Origin: Deinococcus aquiradiocola
GTDB lineage: Bacteria > Deinococcota > Deinococci > Deinococcales > Deinococcaceae
DNA: 64,000 nucleotides
Reading direction: 5' to 3'
Assembly (NCBI RefSeq): GCF_014646915.1
Contig: NZ_BMOE01000003.1
Span: 310,001 to 374,000, forward strand
Below are positions 53,945 to 64,000 of the stretch, one piece after another. Position 1 is the stretch's first letter; the number at the start of each line of letters is the position of its first letter. Below the pieces are notes generated by a model, which was given only the letters and a program-made list of their open reading frames with translations, did no database searches and was not told the DNA's origin. The translations under genes were made by a program, and so were the position numbers.

Positions 53945-53950
53945 TACAAT
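53945..53950 (+). promoter_or_regulatory. Candidate -10 box for rpoD
   Basis: TACAAT lies about 105 bases before the rpoD ATG, a standard position for a leadered housekeeping gene. A -35 is not clear. Confidence 0.45.
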
Positions 53951-54055
53951 AACGGGTTGAATCCATTCACGGCTGGCTGAACCTTCAGCTGCACGCCTTC
54001 CCCTCCCGCCCGCATCCACGACATGGACCCGCCCGCTGTTTTCACAGGAGGACAG

Positions 54056-55804
<1,749 letters not shown>

Positions 55805-55821
55805 CCCACCCTCACCCGTTC

Positions 55822-55881
55822 CGGCGGCCCTCCTGGCGACAGGGGCGGCCGCCGTTTCATTGCCGCTCCGGCCGGAGCGGC
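55822..55881 (+). terminator. Two hairpins after rpoD
   Basis: CGGCGGCC/GGCCGCCG (55822-55829 and 55847-55854) is followed by TTTCATT, a typical intrinsic terminator. A second, perfect 20-bp palindrome (GCCGCTCCGGCCGGAGCGGC, 55862-55881) comes directly after it. Confidence 0.75.
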
Positions 55882-55980
55882 CCTCGTGCCCCCACTTCTT
55901 CAAGGGCAGGTCAACTTCACTTCAAGGCGCTGTCAACGGCAGCTGACCCTGCGCTGCCGCCACCCGCCTAAGGTGGAGGC

Positions 55981-56175
55981 ATGAAGCGAATGACCTTCCT
56001 GTCCCTGATCAGCGCGCTGGTTCTGGCGGTGCTGGCCATTCCGCTGCTGTTCGCCTTCACGCCCGCCGGCATCGCATGCTGCATCGCCAGCCTGCTGATG
56101 GCGGTGCTGACCGTGCCGGACCTCTCCCGTCAGGACGAGCGGCCCGGGCCTGACCTCGACGGGCTGCTGCAGTAA
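55981..56175 (+). CDS. Small membrane protein, 64 aa
   Basis: A 64-residue protein with two hydrophobic segments (about 5-27 and 30-46) containing A-C-C-I-A-S and a short acidic tail (D-E-R-P-G-P-D-L-D). Probably an integral membrane or anchored peptide; no family recognised. The ATG is 6 bases after TAAGGT, with a GGAGG too close to the start to be an ordinary Shine-Dalgarno, so it may be leaderless. It sits between the rpoD and hypothetical-protein hairpins. Confidence 0.6.
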   Translation: MKRMTFLSLISALVLAVLAIPLLFAFTPAGIACCIASLLMAVLTVPDLSRQDERPGPDLDGLLQ

Positions 56176-56204
56176 GTCACCGCACGGACCTGAACGAAAA
56201 GCAC

Positions 56205-56231
56205 AGCCCACTCCGGTCTTCAGGGTGGGCT
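56205..56231 (+). terminator. Terminator between convergent small genes
   Basis: AGCCCACTC/GGGTGGGCT pair with one mismatch, then TTTCGTCT. It is 30 bases beyond the small membrane protein. Confidence 0.65.
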
Positions 56232-56266
56232 TTCGTCTGCCCGCGCGCAGGACAGAGCGGTGCGCG

Positions 56267-56749
56267 TTACAGGCCAGGAATGGGCGTGGGAACGTCCCTG
56301 ATGACCTGGCCGTTTGCGGCCGCCTGGGCGCTGAGGGCGCCCGCACCGTTCTCGAGGGCCTGCTCGTCGGCCGGGTTGACCTTGCCCGTCTTGAGGGTGC
56401 CGCCGAGGGTCGTCATCTCGGCACTCAGGGTGTTGAGCGCCCCGTCGAGCTTCATCAGGGTGGGGGATGCGCTGTTCGCGGCGACCTTGCGGGCCACGCT
56501 CACCTCGTGCGCCGCGAACGCGAGCGCGAGGCCGCCCTTGACCATCGCTGCGGTCCGGCCGGGCGCGCCCGCCGAGAACTTCCCCTGCCTGAACGGCATC
56601 AGGTCCCAGTGGTGGAAGGCGTAGTACGCCGCGCCCAGGTGCAGCAGGAAGCGCGTCTTGTCGAGGATGGCGTAGGAGGTGCTGAAGGGCGTGGCGGTGA
56701 GGGTGAGGAGCAGCGCGGCGGACGTGAGACGGCGGGTTCGTGGGTGCAT
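56267..56749 (-). CDS. Exported hypothetical protein, 160 aa
   Basis: A 160-residue protein with a signal peptide (R-T-R-R-L-T-S-A-A-L-L-L, cleaved around residue 25). The mature part includes F-L-L-H-L-G-A-A-Y-Y-A-F-H-H-W and a helical region with K/A/E patterns (L-K-T-G-K-V-N-P-A-D-E-Q-A-L). I recognise no family. An AGGAG site precedes the ATG at 56749. It lies downstream of the two-component genes on the same strand but with a gap of about 120 bases. Confidence 0.7.
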   Translation of the reverse strand: MHPRTRRLTSAALLLTLTATPFSTSYAILDKTRFLLHLGAAYYAFHHWDLMPFRQGKFSAGAPGRTAAMVKGGLALAFAAHEVSVARKVAANSASPTLMKLDGALNTLSAEMTTLGGTLKTGKVNPADEQALENGAGALSAQAAANGQVIRDVPTPIPGL

Positions 56750-56869
56750 GTGGTCTCCTGAGGGCATTCCGGCGGGGCCGGGGTGTGCCTCAGGATATGG
56801 ACGGCCGGTATAGCGTCGGTGAAGCCTGTACTCCCACGTCTGTGGCGCGCCGGGGAGAGGTCAGCGTGG

Positions 56870-57544
56870 TCACGGGGCAGTGCCGGGGGCAGGGCGGGCC
56901 GCGCGGTACAGTTTGGCGGGCCGGCCGGGCGCGCCGTAACTGAAGTCCAGTTCGACCTGCCCGCACTCCAGCAGGTACTCCAGGTACCGCCAGGCAGTGA
57001 CGCGGCTCACGCCGATGGCGCTGCCGACCTCCTCGGCACTCAGGGGCGTGCCGGCCTGCGCGTCCAGCACCTGCCGCACGCGGCGCAGCATGCCTTCCTC
57101 GATACCTTTGGGAAGAACCGCGCCGGGCAGGCCGAGCAGGCGGTCGAGGCGGTGCTGCGTGATGGCCTGACCGGGGAAACGCTGGCGTCCGCTGGCGCGC
57201 GTGATGGCGTCCAGCAGGCGCGCGCCCTCGAAAGGCTTGATGACGTAGTCGACCACGCCGAGCGACAGGGCCTGCCGGACCGTCTGCAGGTCGTCGGCGG
57301 CGGTGAGCATCACCACGTCCGTCACCTGCCCGGCAGCGCGCAGGGCGAGCAGCAGGTCGAGGCCCCGGCCGTCCGGGAGGTACATGTCGAGCAGGATCAG
57401 GTCCGGCTGCAGGTGCGCGGCGAGCGACACGCCCTCCTGCACGGTCCCGGCCACGCCGATCACGTCGTGTCCGCCTGCCACGACGAGGTCCCGGTTGACC
57501 TGCGCCACCCAGCGGTCGTCCTCGACGAGCAGGATGCGGGTCAC
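56870..57544 (-). CDS. CitB/DctR-type response regulator
   Basis: A 224-residue response regulator. The receiver domain (1-120) has V-E-D-D near the start, the phosphoacceptor in [11 protein letters not shown] near 54 and the Lys in V-I-K-P-F-E-G near 104. The C-terminal helix-turn-helix (about 165-205; [13 protein letters not shown]) is the CitB/DcuR type, which typically controls carboxylate transport. The GTG start overlaps the kinase stop (GTGA). It likely activates the transporter at 59-63 kb. Confidence 0.92.
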   Translation of the reverse strand: MTRILLVEDDRWVAQVNRDLVVAGGHDVIGVAGTVQEGVSLAAHLQPDLILLDMYLPDGRGLDLLLALRAAGQVTDVVMLTAADDLQTVRQALSLGVVDYVIKPFEGARLLDAITRASGRQRFPGQAITQHRLDRLLGLPGAVLPKGIEEGMLRRVRQVLDAQAGTPLSAEEVGSAIGVSRVTAWRYLEYLLECGQVELDFSYGAPGRPAKLYRAARPAPGTAP

Positions 57545-59229
57545 CGCGCGTCCCCCGGCAGGTACGGGCGGGCGGGGTCGGCAGCGGCGCTGCGCGGCAG
57601 GCTCAGCTGGAAGACGGTGTGCTCGCCGCGGCGCAGGTACCGCAGGGTCCCGCCGAGCGCGGCGACGCGGGTGGTGACGTTGCTCAGCCCGTACCCGCGT
57701 CCCTGGCCTCGCGTGCTGCTGCCCTGCAGGAACAGGGTGGGGCGCAGGTCGTCCGGCACGCCCGGGCCGTTGTCCGTCACTTCCAGCTGCAGGCCCTCGG
57801 GGTCCTCGCCGACGGACAGGGTGACGAGGCCGCCCGCGCCGCGTTCGCGCAGCGCCTCGAAGGCGTTCTCGATGAGGTTCCCGGCGGCCGTGATGAGCGC
57901 CTCGCCTGCCGTCTCCCAGCGGGCGGAGAGCTCCGACCCGGCCTCCACCTGGAAACTCAGGCCGAGTTCCGTCGCGCGGTCGCGCTTCCCGGTCAGGAGG
58001 GCCGCGAGGCGCGGGACCTGAATGCCGCGCAGCAGTTCGCGGAAGTCCGTGTCGCGCCGTACCTCCTCGCGCACGACCTTGATGGCCTCGTCGGGCCGTC
58101 CGAGCTGCAGCAGGCCGCTGATGGTGTGCATGCGGTTCAGGTGCTCGTGCGTCTGGGCGCGCAGCACGTCCACGAAGCCGCGCACCTGCGTGAGTTCCTC
58201 CGCGAGGCGCATGACTTCCGCCCGGTCCCGGAACGACGCGACGAAGCCGCCCTCGGGGAGCGGTTCGAGGTTCACGATGACGGGCGAGCCGTGCAGTTGC
58301 AGGCCCAGGTTCCGGAGCGGCCCCACGCGCGGAACGGCGTTCAGTTCGGGCCACAGCGCGGCGAGCGGCAGGGCCTGCGCCCTCCCGGTGGGCGGAGTCA
58401 GGCGCAGCAGCTCGGTCGCCTGCGCGTTCGTGAGCGTCACTTCACCGCGCGCGTCCACGGCGATCACGCCCTCGCGCAGCGCGGCGAGCACGCCCCGGTG
58501 CTGGTGGACGAGGTGCGCGATCTGTTCGGGTTCGAGGTTCAGGATCTGGCGTTTCAGGAGACGGGCCGTGAGGAGCGCGCCGAGCGTGCCGAGCGCCAGC
58601 GTGAGCAGGAACCACGGCAGGATGGCGCGCGCCACCTGCCGCGCGAGCGAGTCGATGCGCGGCATCAGGTACCCGGTGCTGACCACCCCGACCACCTGGC
58701 CGTTCCCGGCGCGAATGGGGACCTTGCCGCGCACGGCCGGGCCGAGCGAGCCGGTCGCGACGTTCACGATCTCCTTCCCGGCGAGCGGTAGCGCGTTGTC
58801 GCCGCCCTCCATCGGCCTGCCGAGCCGGTCGGCGCGCGGGTGCGCGAGCCGGATGCCGCGCCGGTCGCCGACCACGATGTAGTCCGCGCCGACCTTCGCG
58901 CGCAGCTGGCCGACGTAGGCGTTCAGGGCCGGGTCCTGCCGTCCGAGGCGCGCGGCCTCGACGACCTGCGGGACGGACGCGACCAGCCTGCTGATCCCGA
59001 GGGCACGCACGCCGAGGTCCGAGCGGACGCTGCGCTGCAGGAACGCCACCTCGATGCTGCCGAGCAGCAGCGTGACGCTTCCCAGCACCAGCAGGTGCAG
59101 CGCCACGAGTCGCCCGCCGATCCCGATCCGTGCCCACCCGGACAGGCGGGCCGCCGGGCGCGGGGCACGGTGACCGCCCGCGTCCCGGACGGGCCGGGGC
59201 GGGCGGGCGTGAGCAGAGGTGTCGGTCAT
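57541..59229 (-). CDS. CitA/DcuS-type sensor histidine kinase
   Basis: A 562-residue membrane sensor kinase. Two transmembrane segments (about 40-60 and 200-220) surround a periplasmic PAS-like domain with the R-x-H-type ligand area ([10 protein letters not shown] near 127). A cytosolic PAS, then a SpoOB-like dimer domain (H in [10 protein letters not shown] near 360) and HATPase motifs (N in G-N-L-I-E-N-A near 448, D-N-G-P-G-V-P near 482, G-R-G-Y-G-L near 504). GGGAGGT precedes the ATG. Family members sense citrate, C4-dicarboxylates or related acids. Confidence 0.92.
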   Translation of the reverse strand: MTDTSAHARPPRPVRDAGGHRAPRPAARLSGWARIGIGGRLVALHLLVLGSVTLLLGSIEVAFLQRSVRSDLGVRALGISRLVASVPQVVEAARLGRQDPALNAYVGQLRAKVGADYIVVGDRRGIRLAHPRADRLGRPMEGGDNALPLAGKEIVNVATGSLGPAVRGKVPIRAGNGQVVGVVSTGYLMPRIDSLARQVARAILPWFLLTLALGTLGALLTARLLKRQILNLEPEQIAHLVHQHRGVLAALREGVIAVDARGEVTLTNAQATELLRLTPPTGRAQALPLAALWPELNAVPRVGPLRNLGLQLHGSPVIVNLEPLPEGGFVASFRDRAEVMRLAEELTQVRGFVDVLRAQTHEHLNRMHTISGLLQLGRPDEAIKVVREEVRRDTDFRELLRGIQVPRLAALLTGKRDRATELGLSFQVEAGSELSARWETAGEALITAAGNLIENAFEALRERGAGGLVTLSVGEDPEGLQLEVTDNGPGVPDDLRPTLFLQGSSTRGQGRGYGLSNVTTRVAALGGTLRYLRRGEHTVFQLSLPRSAAADPARPYLPGDAR

Positions 59230-59293
59230 GCGTGAAACCTCCCGGGACGGGACGGGCAGGGCGGCGGGCGGGGCGTGTGCCGGATCATAGCGC

Positions 59294-59330
59294 CACTGAA
59301 CCCCGCCCCTTCAGACCGCGGGGTTCAGTG
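59294..59330 (-). terminator. Terminator after the FbpC-like gene
   Basis: CACTGAACCCCGC and GCGGGGTTCAGTG (59294-59306 and 59318-59330) form a 13-bp perfect stem; the right arm overlaps the last codons of the ATPase gene. Confidence 0.75.
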
Positions 59331-60383
59331 GAAGACGAGGAGCTTCTCGCGCGGGACGTGCATGGTGAGCTCCGCCGACGTGAGCCGCTGCGGGCTGTGG
59401 AAGCGAAGGCGGTCGCCGCCGACCTCCACCCAGTGTTCCCACACGGCGCCCAGGAACACCGAGTTCACGTGCCGGGCGGGGAAGGTGTTGGCCGCGCCGG
59501 GCTGCCCGAGTTCCAGGTGCTCCTGCCGGATGACGGCGCGGACCTTGCCCGCGAGTTCCGGGTCGTGCACGCCGACGCCTTCGAGCGTCGCGCCGTTCAC
59601 CTGCACCTGCACGCCGGGGCCGCCCACATTGACGGGCTGCGCCTCCATGATGTTCGGGTTGCCGATGAAGTCCGCCACGAACAGCGAGTTCGGCTGGTCA
59701 TACACCTGTTCGGGCGGCGCGTACTGCGCGAGCTTCCCGCCGCGCAGGATCGCGACGCGGTCCGAGATGGCCATCGCCTCGGACTGGTCGTGCGTGACGA
59801 AGATGGCGGTCTTGCCGCTCGCCTTGAGGGCTTCGCGCAGCCACGCGCGGGCGTGCTCGCGGAGTTTCGCGTCGAGGTTGCTGAGCGGCTCGTCGAGGAG
59901 CAGCAGGACGGGTTCGGTCACGAAGGCGCGGGCCAGCGACACGCGCTGCTGCTGCCCGCCGGACAGCTGGCCGGGGTAGCGCGCGCCGAGCGCGCCGAGG
60001 CCGATCTGTTCGAGCACGTCCGACACCTTGCGGCTGATGTCGGCCCTGCCTTCGCGGCGCTGTTCCAGACCGAACGCGACGTTCTGCGCGACGGTCTTGT
60101 GCGGCCACAGCGCGTAACTCTGGAACACCAGGCCCAGTTGCCGCTGTTCGGGCGGGACGTTGGTGCGGGTCTCGGCGTCGTACACGGGGCGACCGTCGAT
60201 GCTGATGCGGCCCGCGTCGGGGGTTTCCAGGCCGCTGATGCAGCGCAGGAGGGTGGTCTTGCCACTGCCGGACGGGCCGAGCAGGGCGACGATCTCGCCG
60301 GTCTCGACGGTCAGGTTCAGGCCGTCCAGGATGGTGTTGCCGCCCAGGACCTTGCCGAGGTTCTCGATGTTGAGGGTGCTCAT
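59325..60383 (-). CDS. ABC importer ATPase, FbpC-like
   Basis: A 352-residue ABC ATPase. Walker A G-P-S-G-S-G-K-T-T (about 36-44), signature L-S-G-G-Q-Q-Q-R near 139 and Walker B L-L-L-D-E-P-L-S near 158 are intact, followed by a TOBE-like C-terminal domain. GGAGAACGCAG precedes the ATG. It is last in the FbpA-FbpB-FbpC operon. COG1840-type systems carry iron, thiamine, phosphorylated or carboxylate compounds, so the ligand is not determined. Confidence 0.92.
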   Translation of the reverse strand: MSTLNIENLGKVLGGNTILDGLNLTVETGEIVALLGPSGSGKTTLLRCISGLETPDAGRISIDGRPVYDAETRTNVPPEQRQLGLVFQSYALWPHKTVAQNVAFGLEQRREGRADISRKVSDVLEQIGLGALGARYPGQLSGGQQQRVSLARAFVTEPVLLLLDEPLSNLDAKLREHARAWLREALKASGKTAIFVTHDQSEAMAISDRVAILRGGKLAQYAPPEQVYDQPNSLFVADFIGNPNIMEAQPVNVGGPGVQVQVNGATLEGVGVHDPELAGKVRAVIRQEHLELGQPGAANTFPARHVNSVFLGAVWEHWVEVGGDRLRFHSPQRLTSAELTMHVPREKLLVFH

Positions 60384-60465
60384 CTGCGTTCTCCGTGGAT
60401 GCTGAGTGGGGGGTGGGGAAGGTCTCGCCGCCTGGGCGGGGAAGGCCGGACGGCGAGACGCGTTC

Positions 60466-62202
60466 CTATTCGGGCCGCACGCCGAAGCGCGTGGCGAGGC
60501 TGTACACGCCGACGATGATCACGATCTGCAGGCTGGAGAGGGCCGCGATGCTGTCCACGGCGCCCGTACCCCACAGCTGCACGATCTGCGCGCCGAGCAC
60601 CTCGGTGCCGGGGCTGAGCAGGTACACGGCGCTGCTGTACTCGCGCACGAACTGCATGAAGATCAGCAGCCACGCGGCGATCAGGCCGGGTTTCAGGACG
60701 GGCAGCGTGGCCTTCAGGAAGGCGCCCGTGGCGGTCGCGCCACCGATGCGGGCCGCTTCCTCCAGGTCGCGGCTCACCTGCCCGAGGGCCGCCGTGATGA
60801 GGCGCACGCCGTACGGGAGCCACACCACCATGTACGCGAGCGCGATGCTGATCAGGGTGGGCCGCACGGGCTTCAGGACCGGCACGAAGATGAACAGCCA
60901 GAACAGCGCGAGGCCCATGATGAGGCCCGGCACGGCGCGCGGCAGGCCCGCGAGGTAATCGAGGGTCCGGCTCACGCCTCTGGGGGCGCGCTGGATGCCG
61001 AGCGCGACGAGCAGGTACACGGCGACGGCCACGCCGCCGCCCACGAGGGCCACGATGAGGGTGTTCACGACGCTGCGGCTCAGGTCGGGCGTGCTGAAGA
61101 TCGCGGCATAGTTCGCGCCGGTCAGGGCGTCCAGCAGGTTCACGCCCGGCCCCCAGCTCCGCACGAGGCTGCGCAGCAGCACGCCCGCCATGGGCGTCAC
61201 CACGGCGTACAGCAGGTACAGGATGGTGAGCGCGGCGAGCGGCCACTTCCACGCGCCGAGCTTGAGGCGCTGCGCGCGGTAACCTTTCGCGCCGAGGGAC
61301 GCATAACTGCCGCGCTGCCGCGTGAGGGCGCGCTGCATGAACACGATCAGCAGGGCGAGCAGGATGAGGATCATCGCGACGACGGCCATCGGACCGTAGG
61401 CGGGCACGCCGGTCACGGCGGTCAGGCGGTACAGGTACGTGGTGATGACGTCCACGCCGCGCGAGTCGCCGAGCACGAGCGGCAGGCCGAAGATCTCGAA
61501 GCCGAGGAGCAGCATCAGCATGGCGCTGTAGACCAGGGCGGGCCGCACGAGCGGCAGCGTGACGCTCGTCATGACCTTCCAGACGCCCGCGCCGGACAGG
61601 CGCGCGGCTTCCTCCAGGGACGCGTCGAGGTTCTTCATGGTGGTGGACACGTACAGGAACACGTACGGGACGTGCGTGAGGCCCGCGATGAGGGCGATGG
61701 CGGGCAGCGTGTACACGGACCACGGCGTGCTCGTCAGGTGGAAGAGGCTGGTGAAGAGGCCGCTCACGAAGCCGCTCGGCCCGAGCGACACGATGAAGCC
61801 CACGCCGAGCACGATGGGCGACACGAAGATCGGGGTGAGGAGCAGCACCTCGAAGACCTTCGCGAACGGCAGGTCCGTCTTGGTGACGAGGAACGCCAGC
61901 ACCGAGCCGAGCGGCACCGCGATGAAGATCATGGCGGCGGCCAGCACGGCGCTGTTCCCGAAGGCGCGCCAGAAGGCCGGGTCAGTCAGCACCTGCGAGT
62001 ACGCGCTCACGCCGACCTGCTTGACGGGCGCGAAGAAGGGGTTACTCAGGAAGCTCTGCCACAGCAGCAGCAGCAGCGGTGAGAGCACCGCCACCGCCAC
62101 CGCCGCGAGCAGCAGCCACCAGCCGACGGGCAGGGGCGGGCGCGACGCGCGCGCGCCCTGCCGTGCCGGGCTCCGCTGACCTGCGAGGGGCGGCACGGTC
62201 AC
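60466..62202 (-). CDS. ABC importer permease, FbpB-like (fused two-domain)
   Basis: A 578-residue permease with about 12 hydrophobic segments that duplicates the usual six-helix permease, as in FbpB/AfuB. Two EAA-type loops are seen (S-L-E-E-A-A-R-L-S-G-A-G near 190-205 and D-L-E-E-A-A-R-I-G-G-A near 475). The GTG at 62202 is 3 bases after the binding-protein stop. Iron(III) and other ligands are known for the family. Confidence 0.9.
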   Translation of the reverse strand: MTVPPLAGQRSPARQGARASRPPLPVGWWLLLAAVAVAVLSPLLLLLWQSFLSNPFFAPVKQVGVSAYSQVLTDPAFWRAFGNSAVLAAAMIFIAVPLGSVLAFLVTKTDLPFAKVFEVLLLTPIFVSPIVLGVGFIVSLGPSGFVSGLFTSLFHLTSTPWSVYTLPAIALIAGLTHVPYVFLYVSTTMKNLDASLEEAARLSGAGVWKVMTSVTLPLVRPALVYSAMLMLLLGFEIFGLPLVLGDSRGVDVITTYLYRLTAVTGVPAYGPMAVVAMILILLALLIVFMQRALTRQRGSYASLGAKGYRAQRLKLGAWKWPLAALTILYLLYAVVTPMAGVLLRSLVRSWGPGVNLLDALTGANYAAIFSTPDLSRSVVNTLIVALVGGGVAVAVYLLVALGIQRAPRGVSRTLDYLAGLPRAVPGLIMGLALFWLFIFVPVLKPVRPTLISIALAYMVVWLPYGVRLITAALGQVSRDLEEAARIGGATATGAFLKATLPVLKPGLIAAWLLIFMQFVREYSSAVYLLSPGTEVLGAQIVQLWGTGAVDSIAALSSLQIVIIVGVYSLATRFGVRPE

Positions 62203-62205
62203 GGC

Positions 62206-63309
62206 TCACTGCCCCTTGACGTTCTTGCGCCAGAGGTTCAGGAAGGTGTTGCGGTTGGCGGGCACGAGGTTGTCGAGGAGGCGCTTGTCGACCGCGATCA
62301 CCTTGAGGTTCCCGGCCCCGCCGACGGCCTGCGTGAGGGTCGCGCGGGTCGCCTTGCCCGCCACGTCACCGCGCAGCGAGTAGATCAGCGACTGGTTCGC
62401 CATGACGAGCTGACCGCGGCGCGACAGCAGGTAGTCCAGGAAGAGCTTGGCGGTGTTGGGGGCCTTGCTGGCCTTGTTGATGACGGCGACGCGCTGGAAG
62501 GCGATGGTGCCGTCCTTCCAGAACTTCATGCCGAGGTCCGGCACGGTCTTCTGTCGCAGCAGGGCGTAACTGCCGATGATGTTGTACCCGTACAGCGCCT
62601 CGCCGCTCGTGACCTTTTCGAGCATCGCGCCGGTGCTGCTGTACAGGCCCGCCTGCGCCTTCCCGAGGCCCAGGGACACCGCGCCGAAGTCCCTGTTCGT
62701 CTGGTTGTCGTACTCGGTGAGCGTGAAGCCCACACCGGACTTCTCCGGGTCCCAGGTGGCGATCTTGCCGGTGAGTTTGCCGCCGGAGAGCAGCGCCGCG
62801 AAGGCCGCGTGCGTGGCGGGCAGGTCGCCGGGCTTCACGAGGCGCTTGTTGTAGATGAGGGCGGCCGGTTCGAGCGTCGTGCCGAACGCCATGTTCTGGT
62901 AGCTGTTCTCCGCCGCGAAGTTCTTGCTTTCGGGCGACGCGTAGCTGAGGGCGTAGCCGTCGGCGGCCAGCTTGACCTGCAGGTCCATCGCGCTGCTCCA
63001 CAGGACGTCGGCGGTGGGCGTCCCGGCGGCCGCTTCGGCCAGGAAGCGGCTGTACAGCTGCGAGGTACCGATGTCGTTGTACTCGATATTCGCGAAGGGG
63101 TACGCCTTGCGGAAGTCGTCGATGAGCGGTTGCGCGCTCGCCTGGTCGGTGCTGGAGTAGATGATCAGCTTGCCTTCCTTCTTCGCCCCGTCGATGACGG
63201 AGGCGTAGCTGGCGGGGTAACCGTTCGGGACGGCCTGGGCCTGGACGGCGGGCGCGGCGAGCAGCGAGACGGTGAGCAGGGACAGCGCATGACGGGCGTT
63301 CTTGAGCAT
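62206..63309 (-). CDS. ABC solute-binding protein, FbpA-like
   Basis: A 367-residue periplasmic binding protein (COG1840 type). Signal peptide M-L-K-N-A-R-H-A-L, hydrophobic core, A-V-Q-A cleavage near 24. Mature sequence contains the G-K-L-I-I-Y-S-S-T-D-Q-A-S core, D-V-L-W-S-S-A-M-D-L-Q and Y-N-K-R-L-V-K-P-G-D-L-P. A GGAGG site precedes the ATG. The operon is transcribed from the palindrome-bearing region at 63372-63441 and the adjacent CitA/CitB-type system suggests a carboxylate-like ligand. Confidence 0.9.
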   Translation of the reverse strand: MLKNARHALSLLTVSLLAAPAVQAQAVPNGYPASYASVIDGAKKEGKLIIYSSTDQASAQPLIDDFRKAYPFANIEYNDIGTSQLYSRFLAEAAAGTPTADVLWSSAMDLQVKLAADGYALSYASPESKNFAAENSYQNMAFGTTLEPAALIYNKRLVKPGDLPATHAAFAALLSGGKLTGKIATWDPEKSGVGFTLTEYDNQTNRDFGAVSLGLGKAQAGLYSSTGAMLEKVTSGEALYGYNIIGSYALLRQKTVPDLGMKFWKDGTIAFQRVAVINKASKAPNTAKLFLDYLLSRRGQLVMANQSLIYSLRGDVAGKATRATLTQAVGGAGNLKVIAVDKRLLDNLVPANRNTFLNLWRKNVKGQ

Positions 63310-63371
63310 GACAGACCTCCGGGTGAGCGCCGGGGTCGGCCCCGGTCGCGGCTTGGTTGTGCTTGTGAGGT

Positions 63372-63441
63372 CAGCTTAGGTCCTCGCGGCACACCTTCCG
63401 GAGTTGCGTTCGTTGCTTAAGTAACGTTCACGCGCCGTGAA
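63372..63441 (-). promoter_or_regulatory. FbpA-operon promoter with two upstream palindromes
   Basis: The -10 box TAAGCT (minus 63377-63372) has no good -35. About 34 bases upstream are two adjacent palindromes, GTTGCTTAAGTAAC (63411-63424, 12 of 14 bases symmetric) and GTTCACGCGCCGTGAAC (63425-63441, 7-bp arms). This is the layout for activator binding, probably the CitB-type regulator. Confidence 0.6.
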
Positions 63442-63556
63442 CAGAACCCGGCAGGGCGTCGCCCGGCGCTCAGGCGCTCGTCAGATCTCATCCGGCTGCC
63501 GGTCGCTGGGTGATGCGGTCTCTGCACCCGACTTCACCAGGACAGGAGGGCGGGGG

Positions 63557-64000
63557 TCAGGAGGCGAAGGTGCCGCGCTCGTCGTCAGGTGGCAGCAGCA
63601 GCGGGTGCAGGGGCCCTTCGGCCGTCAGGGCCAGCATGTGCAGGCCGCGCGACGCGCTGACGTACATCAGACGCGACTCGAATTCCGTGCCGGGATCGTA
63701 GTGCGCGGCGTCCGCGCCCGCCACCACGCACCCGTCGAACTCCAGGCCCTTCGCGAGGTTCACGGGCAGGATCACCACCCCGCCCGAGTAGCGCGCCTGC
63801 TCGTTCAGGATCGGCTGGGCGTCCACGTCGTGGTGCCGCATGGCGGCGGCGAGCGTCTCGGCGTCCGCCGCGCGTCGCGTCACGACCGCCACGTTGCGGT
63901 GCCCCTGCGCCTGAATGGCCTTCACGGCGCGCGCCGTGAGGACCGCGAGCGGTTCGCCCGTGAGGCGCATGACGTCCGCGCCGTCACGGTCCACGCCCAC
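63557..64000 (-). CDS. UvrD/HelD-like helicase, C-terminal fragment (continues past right edge)
   Basis: The last 147 or so residues of a superfamily 1 helicase. A-K-G-L-E-F-D-G-C-V-V (motif V-like) and R-L-M-Y-V-S-A-S-R-G (motif VI) are clear. The sequence resembles the HelD/HelR or UvrD-C region, which acts on DNA or on stalled RNA polymerase. The frame runs beyond base 64000, so its start and length are unknown. Confidence 0.8.
   Translation of the reverse strand: MGVDRDGADVMRLTGEPLAVLTARAVKAIQAQGHRNVAVVTRRAADAETLAAAMRHHDVDAQPILNEQARYSGGVVILPVNLAKGLEFDGCVVAGADAAHYDPGTEFESRLMYVSASRGLHMLALTAEGPLHPLLLPPDDERGTFAS

Overview
The window is high-GC DNA (about 70% by eye) from a Deinococcus-type bacterium. 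The main reasons are a MarR regulator that closely resembles the D. radiodurans urate sensor HucR and is divergent from a uricase operon, a single recA gene, a housekeeping sigma factor with a long Lys/Pro/Ala-rich N-terminus, and many genes whose start codon lies only 5-8 bases after a TANNNT box, the leaderless-transcript pattern typical of Deinococcus. I see no rRNA, tRNA, CRISPR array, prophage or insertion sequence, so this looks like ordinary chromosome.

Layout. 1-2.4 kb: end of an amino-acid ABC permease, then a copper-handling cluster (copZ-csoR operon and a Cys-rich copper-storage protein). 2.6-4.1 kb: an aldehyde dehydrogenase. 4.2-14.3 kb: hucR, its operator, and a tightly overlapping seven-gene purine-catabolism operon (OHCU decarboxylase-uricase fusion, hydroxyisourate hydrolase, xdhA, xdhB, xdhC, guanine deaminase, glycerate 2-kinase). 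This set converts guanine/xanthine to S-allantoin and can recover glycerate made from glyoxylate. 14.4-17.4 kb: an EthD protein, the MsrPQ methionine-sulfoxide repair pair preceded by a 23-codon leader ORF, and an IclR regulator. 17.7-22.9 kb: a vanadium-haloperoxidase-like lipoprotein and ackA-pta. 23-25.8 kb: a 66-residue orphan, an MBL hydrolase/TetR divergent pair, and recA. 26-31.5 kb: two convergent cyclic-di-GMP proteins (REC-PAS-GGDEF-EAL and a membrane PAS-GAF-GGDEF). 31.9-32.8 kb: transaldolase. 33-40.7 kb: two alpha/beta hydrolases flanking a methylmalonyl-CoA mutase set (mcmA, mcmB, meaB) and an acyl-CoA synthetase. 40.9-47.6 kb: malate synthase, then an ethanolamine operon (permease, SDR, eutB, eutC). 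47.6-51.8 kb: a PotABCD-like ABC importer. 52-53.8 kb: a TIM-barrel isomerase and an aldo/keto reductase. 54-55.8 kb: the principal sigma factor. 56-59.2 kb: small exported proteins and a CitA/CitB-type two-component system. 59.3-63.3 kb: an FbpABC-like importer probably controlled by that system. The right edge cuts a UvrD/HelD-like helicase.

The genes form a coherent two-carbon and purine-scavenging block: glyoxylate from purines can enter malate synthase or the glycerate route, ethanolamine gives acetaldehyde (oxidised or reduced by a dehydrogenase) and ackA-pta link acetyl-CoA to acetate. Two adenosylcobalamin enzymes (methylmalonyl-CoA mutase and ethanolamine ammonia-lyase) lie 10 kb apart.

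The most unusual structures are: (i) four copies of a roughly 127-bp element with terminal inverted repeats and two internal hairpins, each placed 0-23 bases after a stop codon; (ii) two tiny leader ORFs, at msrP and meaB, whose stop codons overlap the start of the main gene; (iii) operators in which the promoter -10 boxes are built into the palindrome arms (MBL/TetR); and (iv) candidate palindromic operators at hucR/uricase, aceB, mcmA, copZ and the FbpA-like gene.
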